Origin: Pseudomonas sp. P818
GTDB lineage: Bacteria > Pseudomonadota > Gammaproteobacteria > Pseudomonadales > Pseudomonadaceae
Length of the DNA: 64,000 bases
Direction: 5' to 3'
NCBI RefSeq assembly: GCF_000418555.1
Contig: NZ_ATKM01000014.1
Span: 1 to 64,000, forward strand
The position numbers and the translations under genes are program-made. The notes beneath the pieces were generated by a model, which saw only the letters and a program-made list of their open reading frames with translations, searched no databases and was not told the origin of the DNA. This document shows, piece by piece, positions 23,301 through 31,700 of this stretch (positions within the stretch are counted from its first letter, which is position 1; every line of letters starts with the position of its first letter).

Positions 23301-25241
23301 ATGTCCCTACTCAAACAACTGTTCCTCGCCATCTGCCTGTTCCTGGTCGTGGCCTTCACCGGTAGCTTCATCGCCAGCGTCGAGACCTCGCGCGAGCAGC
23401 TGCTCAGCCAGCTGCGCTCCCACGCGCAGGACGCCGCCACGGCACTGGGCCTGTCGATGACGCCCCATGTGGACGACCCGGCCATGCTCGAGCTGATGGT
23501 CAGCTCGATCTTCGACAGCGGCTACTTCGCCAGCATCCGCGTGGTGAGCATTCCCGATGGCAAGGTATTGGTCGAACGCACTACCGAGGTACGCGCCGAG
23601 AATGTCCCGCAGTGGTTCGTCGATCTGGTGAACCTGGAACCTGAAGGTGGCGATGCCCTGATCATGCGCGGCTGGGAACAGGCCGCAAGGGTCGAAGTGC
23701 TCAGTCACCCGCAATTCGCCCTCGCCAAATTGTGGGACGGCGCCATTGGCAGCCTGCTCTGGCTGTTGCTGTGCGGCCTGGTCAGCGCAGTGCTCGGTGG
23801 CTGGCTGCTGCGCACCCAGCTGCGCCCGCTGGACAACATGGTGCAACAGGCGCAAGCCATCACCCGCCGCGAGTTCCTCACCCTGCCCCGCGTGCCGCGC
23901 ACCCCGGAGCTGAAACGCGTGGTCCTGGCCATGAACCAGATGGTCGACAAGCTCAAGACGCTATTCGCCGAAGAAGCCGCGCGCAGTGAAAAGCTGCGCG
24001 AGGAGGCCTATCAGGACAGCCTGACCGGCCTGGCCAATCGCCGACAGTTCGATATCCGTCTGGGCAATCAACTGGTAGTGAACGAGCAACATCCGGATGG
24101 CTACCTGCTGCTGTTACGCGTCAACGATCTTGGCGGTCTCAATCAGCGCCTGGGTGGGCAACGTACCGATGCGCTGATCAGCGCGCTGGGCGAGCTGCTC
24201 AAGCGCCTGTTGCAGGCGCCAGGTCGCGGCGAATGGCTGGCCTCACGCAGCCGTGGTGGCGAATTCGCCCTCCTTGCGCCGGGTTTGAACAGCGATGATG
24301 CCGATCGCCTCGCTGAAGAGATCAGTCAACACCTGGAAAACCTGCGCCAGACCGGCGCCAGCGACTGCAATCCCGTGGCCCACCTGGGTATCGCCGCATT
24401 CCGCCCGGGCGAGGCCCCCGCCAGCGTGATTGGCCGCGCCGACCAGGCGCTGGCTCAGGCACAGAGCCATGCGGCGCGCTGCTGGGAACGCCTCGACGAC
24501 TTCACCGCACAGAGCGGCCAGGGCCTGCACGACTGGCGCGGCTGGATCGACGACGCGCTCAACCAGGGCAAGTTGCAGCTGTACTTCCAGCCGGTGGTGG
24601 AATGCGTTTCCGGCCGCCTGCTACAACGCAAGGTGCTGGCGCGCCTGCTCGATCCGCAGGGCGAAGCCATCGCCGCCGGACGCTTCCTGCCCTGGATCGA
24701 GCGCCTCGGCTGGAGCGCCCGCTTCGACCTGGCGATGCTCGAACACGCCCTCGCCCACCTGGCCCAGCACGCCGAGCCCCTTGCACTGAGCCTGTCTGCC
24801 GCGACCCTGCGTGAACCTGCGCAGCGGGAAAGATTGCTCGCTTTGCTCAGGAGCCATCCTGAGCAGGCGAACCTGCTAACGCTGGAAGTGGACGAGCGCC
24901 ACCTGCCACCGCCGGCAGAGCTGGAAGCGCTGAGCCAGAGCCTGCGTGAAATCGGTTACGGGCTGGGCTTGCAGCACTTCGGTGGACGCTTCAGTCTGAT
25001 TGGCAACCTGACCCATCTGGGCTTGGCCTATCTGAAGATCGACGGCACCTATATCCGCGCCATCGACCAGGAGAGCGACAAGCGGATGTTCATCGAAGCG
25101 ATTTTCCGCGCGACCAACAGCATCGATCTACCGCTGATTGCCGAGATGGTGGAGACCCAGGGCGAACTCGAGGCGCTCACCGAACTGGGAATACACGGCG
25201 CCATGGGCCGTTTGATCGGCGCGCCGACGCCCTGGCAATAA
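23301..25241 (+). CDS. lapD: LapD c-di-GMP receptor
   Basis: A 646-residue inner membrane protein: helix 1 (about 5-25), a periplasmic LapG-binding domain (about 26-148), helix 2 (about 150-170), HAMP, degenerate GGDEF and degenerate EAL domains. GGDEF is replaced by RGGEF at 318-322, and the catalytic EAL by KVLAR at 444-448, so neither synthesis nor hydrolysis is expected; this is the known state of LapD, where the EAL domain only binds c-di-GMP. Signalling runs inside-out: bound c-di-GMP exposes the periplasmic domain, which captures LapG. GGAGG before the start overlaps the end of lapG. Confidence 0.95.
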   Translation: MSLLKQLFLAICLFLVVAFTGSFIASVETSREQLLSQLRSHAQDAATALGLSMTPHVDDPAMLELMVSSIFDSGYFASIRVVSIPDGKVLVERTTEVRAENVPQWFVDLVNLEPEGGDALIMRGWEQAARVEVLSHPQFALAKLWDGAIGSLLWLLLCGLVSAVLGGWLLRTQLRPLDNMVQQAQAITRREFLTLPRVPRTPELKRVVLAMNQMVDKLKTLFAEEAARSEKLREEAYQDSLTGLANRRQFDIRLGNQLVVNEQHPDGYLLLLRVNDLGGLNQRLGGQRTDALISALGELLKRLLQAPGRGEWLASRSRGGEFALLAPGLNSDDADRLAEEISQHLENLRQTGASDCNPVAHLGIAAFRPGEAPASVIGRADQALAQAQSHAARCWERLDDFTAQSGQGLHDWRGWIDDALNQGKLQLYFQPVVECVSGRLLQRKVLARLLDPQGEAIAAGRFLPWIERLGWSARFDLAMLEHALAHLAQHAEPLALSLSAATLREPAQRERLLALLRSHPEQANLLTLEVDERHLPPPAELEALSQSLREIGYGLGLQHFGGRFSLIGNLTHLGLAYLKIDGTYIRAIDQESDKRMFIEAIFRATNSIDLPLIAEMVETQGELEALTELGIHGAMGRLIGAPTPWQ

Positions 25242-25301
25242 GACTATTCACGAGCGGTTTGCTCAACGCCGGTTGAATAAGGCTGCAGGTGCGCTCGTCG
25301 G

Positions 25302-25643
25302 TTACACCAGATGGTGTTCGTCGTCGCCAAGCAGGCCGCTCAAACCTTCTATCTCGGCGCGGGCGATGGCGCGTTGATCAAGCTTCTGGCGCGCAGCTTC
25401 GGGCAGATCGGTATAACGGATCACGCCACGCTCGACCAGCACGCTGACGACGTCTTCCAGCACACGCACCAGCTCCAGGTCGGATTGTTTCAGGCTGTCC
25501 AGACGCGCCTTGACCTCTTCCTTGGCAGCCAGCCAGTTATGCAACTCCTCACTCTCGACCGCCAGGTTCTCCGTCATCCCTTCGAAGGGCTCGTGCTCAA
25601 CCCGCAACAAACGCCCGGCAGCGTCGCGCTGTACGTAAACCAT
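25302..25643 (-). CDS. Conserved hypothetical protein (often labelled tryptophan synthase beta-like)
   Basis: A 113-residue soluble acidic protein beginning MVYVQRDAAGRLLRVEHEPF. I recall close relatives annotated as tryptophan synthase subunit beta-like in Pseudomonas, but no PLP site or other TrpB feature is present, so that name should not be taken as a function. GGAGG 5 bases before 25643 fixes the start; the TTG at 25658 is rejected. It sits between lapD and the adhesin gene, convergent with lapD and downstream of the adhesin terminator on the same strand. A helical middle (residues about 35-70) is all that can be described. Confidence 0.75.
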   Translation of the reverse strand: MVYVQRDAAGRLLRVEHEPFEGMTENLAVESEELHNWLAAKEEVKARLDSLKQSDLELVRVLEDVVSVLVERGVIRYTDLPEAARQKLDQRAIARAEIEGLSGLLGDDEHHLV

Positions 25644-25665
25644 CGGTGCCTCCAGCAAACGCCAT

Positions 25666-25699
25666 AAAAAAGCCCGCTCCCGGAACGGGTAGCGGGCTT
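25666..25699 (-). terminator. Intrinsic terminator of the adhesin gene
   Basis: On the minus strand AAGCCCGCT pairs with AGCGGGCTT, extended inside by CCCG/CGGG, and is followed by a run of T. It lies about 95 bp past the adhesin stop codon and just before the 113-residue gene. Confidence 0.85.
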
Positions 25700-25793
25700 A
25701 CTCTAGTTGAGTGCTCCGGCTAAGGAAACTCTGATACGCATTTCCCTTTGTCTGAGAGGCCGTAAGCGCAGTGCTGACGGCCTCCCACGCAGC

Positions 25794-28700
25794 TCAGGCG
25801 ACCAGTTGCTGGTTGGTCAGCATATCCTGAATGATGTCGGCAGCATTGCTCATGCCGCCACCCAGCACGGTGTTCTCCAGAGTAATGGTCTGATCGATGG
25901 TGGAGGCATCAGCCACGTTGCCGGAGCTGGAAACGCTGATCAGTGTACTGGTGGCCGTGAAACTGAAGCTCAGATAATCGTCCAGTACATTGGGATTGAC
26001 GGAGTCACTGACACCTACCAGCAGTTCGGACAGATCCAGCTTGTCGCCCAGACCGAAGTCCTTCACCACATCGTGGTAGTTGCCACCGCGGTCGCCAGCA
26101 TTCCAGACGAAAGTGTCCTTGCCGCTACCGCCAAATAGCACGTCATTGCCGGCGCCGCCGATCAGGATGTCATCGCCGCCCTGCCCGAACAGCCAGTCGT
26201 TGCCAGCACCACCTTCAAGCACATCGTCGCCGCCAACGCCCGGCACCGAGGCGCCCAGCTTCCCGGCGTTCAGGCGGATGAAGTCCATGATCTGCGACTG
26301 GGTCGGGGCGGCGCCCAAGGTGGTCGTCAGGTGATCGACCAGCACCTGATAACCAGGTGCCTTACCGGCGTCTATCCATAGGGTATTGAGCGAGTCACCG
26401 AACAGGTAGTCGTCACCTGCACCGGCCACCAGATGATCGTCACCCAGGCTGGCGTAGCCACCATCGGTGACGCTGCCGGGGTCGAGCACCGCGAAGAGCT
26501 GACTCGGCGTGGTAACGATCTGCGGCTCGCCTACCGAACCATTGACGGTGTTACCACCAAAGGACAACGACCCTTGCCCTGTTACATCGGTATTGTCGAA
26601 GAAACGCAGCACGTTGCTATTGACCCCGGTACCGATGCCAATGGCATGCACCTCGGCGCGCGCCATCAACGTCGTGGCATCATCCAGCGCGCGATTGACG
26701 TCGCGGTAGTTCACCGTGCTGCCGCTGTTGCTGTTGTCGCCGTTGTAGGTGGTCGGGTCACCATCGGTAAGGAAGTAGGCGAGATTGTTGTAGCCGTTGG
26801 CCTCCACCCCACCGAACCAGGCATTGGCCTGCTGCATCGCCGCCTCGTAGTTGGTGGCGCCAGAGGCAGTCAGCGCCATCAGCACGTTGTTCGGCGCTGC
26901 CAAGGCCGACTGGATCTGCGCCAGCGTACCGCTGAGCAACAGGCTGGAGCTGGACGAGAAGGAGATCAGCGCGATGTTGATCTGCCCTTTGTGATCATCC
27001 AGCTTGCCGATGAAGGCATTGACCGCATCCTTGAGCAACGCCAGACGACTACTGTATCCCCCCGGGCCATCCGGATTGTCCGCCATACTGCCGGAACGAT
27101 CGAGGATCAAGGCAATGTTGTAGTTCTCCGCTGGCTTGACCACCGGTGGCTTCGCCCCTCCCAGATCACCGACCAATACATCATTGCCGAAAGTCCCTTC
27201 GATAGCCCCCTTGCCATCGTCGTATTGGCTGGGCACATGATGAGGCACGCTGGAGTTCGGCGTGTCGTCGGCATTGCTGCCGACTACCAGCACCGACTGG
27301 TCGCCACGGATGCAGATATCCAGATCGGCCGAGGCACGGTCGCCATCGCCGTCGCTCACCACGTAGGTAAAGCTCTGCGTCAACTGCCCGCTGGGGCCGA
27401 AGCTCAGGTTGCCTTTCGCGGCAAAATCGAACTGCCCGACTTTGTCGCCATCCAGGTGAATCTTCAGTGTCCCGGTTGCGGTGTTGAGGGTCAGCTCGGC
27501 GGTCTTGGCATTGAAGCTCCAGGTGGTCGAACCTGCCCCGCTCGCTTCGATACAGTTGCCAGCCTCGTTGAGGCTGAAGGTCTGGCCATCGACGCTGACC
27601 GACTCGATACGCCCGAGACCGTCGGCGCCCAGGTTGTCATTGGCCAGAACGTTGCCGGAGACACTGCCGCCCAGGTCGGCCAGATCCAGCAGGGTTGCGG
27701 ACAGGCTGCCAGGAGCGCTGTTGATCACCGAACCATCACTGGCGATCTGCCCCATGAAGGAGCCCGTGAAGTTGATGCCCACGGAGTGCGCCGTGAAGTT
27801 GTTGGTGGCGCTGTCGCCATCCTCATCGATGTCGCCGATGAAGTTCGTCCAGTTGTTGGCAATCCAGGTGGTCAGCGTCGCGCCCTGCGCTCCGACGGTA
27901 GGCTCACCATCGGAGATGAAGTACAGCTTGTGTTGCTGCGCCGGATCGGCGCCCGGAGCCATGATGTCGCTGGTGATTTGCGTCTTGGCCGTGCTCAGAG
28001 CCTGCTCGTAGTTGGTGAAGCCACTGGCGGTAAGGCCGTTGACCGCCGTGAGCAGAGCCGTGTAGCCCGGATCACCCACCGAGCTGAAGGTGAAGTCGCC
28101 GATTTCTGCGGCACCCGAGTTGAAGGTGATCAGGTTGACGTGCACCGGAGCAGAGAGACCGGCATAGCCCTGGGCCAGGTCGATCACCGCCTGCTTGAGC
28201 GCGGCCAGCTTGGCCCCGGCCATGCTCAACGAGACGTCCAGTACCAAGGTCAGGTTCACCAGCGGTGGCGCGGCCTGGACGATGCAGTCTGGCTTGTCGC
28301 TGGCGGCAATGGGTACGTCATCCTGCACGTCGATCACCAGCGTACCTGCCGGGAAGCTGGCGGGTAGCGGGTCGCCATCACCATCGGTCGCCTGCAGCAT
28401 CTTGGAGAAATCGATAGGCTGTCCTGCCGTACCCAGGGTTTCACCATCGTTGCCATCGCCCTGCCGATGATCCAGCGGGCCTTTTAGCTCGAAGCGATAA
28501 CTGCCGTCAGCCCCCACCTCGAAGCTGAATACCGGATAGCCGTCGACACCCCCCACCTCACCGATCAGGGTGGAATTGACCAGCTGGTCACCATCCCATT
28601 CGTACTCGACTCGGTAGCTCAGTTCGACGCCACCGGAGCTGAGCTGCTGCGCCAGCATCGAGGCCACATCACCGGTCAGACTAAAGTTCCCCGGCCCATC

Positions 28701-31700
28701 GGCGCCGAAATTGACCAGCGCATGAAGAGTGCCCGCACTTCCCTCGGCCACCAGTGTCTGGCCAGCCTCGGGGTTCCCCAGATAGGGCGAGTCGAGCTGA
28801 TCCTCGTGCACCAGGTGATTGAACGTAGGCACGCAATTCTCGTCCACGGCCTGATACTGCGGCCTCGTCGCCTCGATCACCGCCGGCCCACCGAAGGCGC
28901 TGTTGCCTCCGACCAGGTAGTTGCCCAGGCCTAGATCGACGGGATTGATGACGTCACCATCGCCGTCGTAGAACTGGGTACCGGCCTTGATGTAGTAGGC
29001 CTCGACCGTGCCGCCATAGGTCTGCTCGACCCACGCGACGTAGCCTTGCGGGTGGCCGGGATCCTTGATGTCACTGCCGCCGGGATATTCGATCTTGACT
29101 GCCTTGGTGCCATCGCCGGTGTCGACCAGGAACAGCACATGGGAAATACCATGATCGATGCTCTTCGGATCGCACCCGCAATCCTTCTCGGCCAGGGTTG
29201 GCACGTCGTCCTGCACGTTAATGACGAACAGACCGCCAGCCCCCTGCGGTATCTGAAGCGGGTCGCCATCACCATCGGTGATGGCCAGCAGTTGGGTGAA
29301 GTCGATACCAAAGACACCATCCGATGACCATAGCTCGCTGTCTTCTCCATTTTTCAGCGGATGGTCGATTGGTCCTTGCAGTTCGAAGCTGAAGTCACCG
29401 TTGGCGTATACCGTCAGCTGGAACACCGGATAGCCGTCCGCAACCTTGGCCGTCGCAGTCAGCGTGGTGCTGACCAGCTTGCCGTCATCGAACTCCGGAG
29501 TGACCTTATAGTCGAGCACCTTACCGCCAGACGTCAGTCCCTGGGCATTCAACAGCGCGGCAGCGCTCCCCTCGGCCACCAGGCTGAAATCACCGGGCCC
29601 ATCAGCACCGAAGGCCACCAGCGAGAGCAAACTGGCCGCGCCCGTCGCAGTGCTGACCATTAAAGTCTGGCCAGGACCATCCGGGTTGCCCAGATGAGGT
29701 TCGGTGAGCTTGTCCTCATGTACCGTACCGCCTACCGGCGTAGGCGTCTTGACCGTCCAGGTGGCCTGGACATTGACGTCGTTGTAGTCGTTGTCACCGC
29801 CAGCGTTGATATCTTCCCAGTTCTGATTGCCCGGTGCGCCATTGTCCAGCACATGCTGTTTACCGCCCGGGTTAAGCGCTGGGTCGCTGAATACGATGTT
29901 GGCACCACCCGCACCAACAAGTGGGGTTGTCCCTACCAGCGCCTGCCAAAGGTCACCGTCCTGTGCGAAGGTCACCTCAGTGCCGTTAGCGATGGCATTC
30001 GCCGCACCATTGGGGATGATGAAGAAGCCGACCAGGCTGGGATCGAGCCCTACCAGAGTCACCGACTCAACACCATCCATGCTTGTGGTATCGGCCCAGA
30101 TGACCTTGCCACTGAGCGGCTCGCCATTCTCGCCTTTGATGTAGTAGCCATAGCTGTTGGCATAGGAGGCGTCACCGCCCTTGTAGGTCAGGGTCAGGCA
30201 ATGCTCAGGGGCTGCCTTGCTGAGTACCGGCGTATCGTCATCGACTATCACTTTCACCATTCCACTGGCGATATCGTTATCACCATCCCTGACGGTGAAA
30301 CCCAGCCTGAGGAGCAACTCATCCTCTGTGCCCGCAACCTTGTGGTCGAGCGGAGCATGCAGTGCAAAGGTATAGTCCTGGTTGTTGGCGGCGACCTGCA
30401 AGGTGAAGACGGTCACCTTGCCCGAGCTCGACATGTAGTAGCCTTCAAGCGTGCCGCCCTCCCCCCCGGCTCCGGGCTGCCAGTCCAGCATCACTGGGTG
30501 CCCACCAGAGGTGACTGGCTGACCGGAAAGGGTCTTGGCAGGGCCTTCGTTGAAGCTCAGACTCTTGAGCCCATCAGAGCCCGCATCGATGCCCAGGCTA
30601 CCGGTATCGGCAACGCCGTAGTCGGAGTCATCCACACCGCCAGCGTTTGCCTTAGGCAGTTGCAATGCGCCATGCACCGCAGCGCCGTCCTCATCCACAC
30701 GCACGGTGCTGTAGCCGTCCACCGCAGGGCCGTCATCCTCGAAGCCGATTACCCTGCCCAAGTCGATAGAGCTCGAGCGGTCGTAATCACCGTCCTTGTC
30801 ATAGACGGTAACCTTCACCCCCAGCACGCCTGACTTCAGCGTGAGCAGATTGTCATGGTCGTTACCATCGTAACCGTGGTTGATGGCCTCGTATTGCCAC
30901 AGCTGGATATCGCCGTTCTGCTCGTCGATACGGATGCGGAACACCACATCACCTGTGGCGTCACGACCGACCACGTCATCACCGTCGCCATACAGCTTGA
31001 TGATGCCGCCATCGGTAGCGAATAGCCCGGACCAGGCGCCGCTGGCGAAGCTGAAGTCAAAGCTACGCTTACCGACATCCTCACCATCCGAACCACCGTC
31101 GACTTGCAGCTTGAACAAGTCTTCACCCTTCACGCGCGCATAGCCGATCACATGGTCAGGTTGACCAGCCTCGTCGTTAGGCTTGGCGTAGCCTTTCTCG
31201 TCCTTGTCCGAACCATCCTTGCCGACCGACTCATCGACCACCACCCTGACCCATTTCTGCAGTTCGAAGCAGGTGACTTTCGGGCCGTCGTCCTCGAAAC
31301 CGACCACCTTGCCCAGATCGACGGTGCCGCTCGTGCTATCACCGTCCTGATCGTAGACCGTGACCTTCACCCCCAGCACATGGTTCGCCAGAGTCTTGAG
31401 TGCATCGTGATCATTGCGATCGTATCCGTGATTGATCGCCTCGTACTGCCAGAGCTCAATGTCCCCGGTTTCCCGATCGATGCTGATCCGAAAAACCGTC
31501 TGCCCGTCAGTGTCCTTGCCAAGCACATCACCGTCGTCACCGGCAAACAGGCGGATGGCACCACCGTCGGTAGCAATCAGCCCGGAAAAAGCACCTGCAG
31601 TGAAGGTGAACTCGAAGGTGCGCTTGCTGGTGTCCTCACCATCCGCGCCGCCATCTACGTGCAGACGGAACAGATCCTTGCCCTTGACTTCGGCGTGGCC

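Noticed and set aside
25302..25643. Tryptophan synthase beta subunit
   Set aside because: The 113-residue protein has no PLP lysine or other TrpB motif; the name is an annotation habit.
26433..28367. 644-codon open frame on the plus strand
   Set aside because: It lies wholly antisense to the adhesin gene; the opposite frame stays open because of high GC and biased codons, and its product has no domain or credible start.
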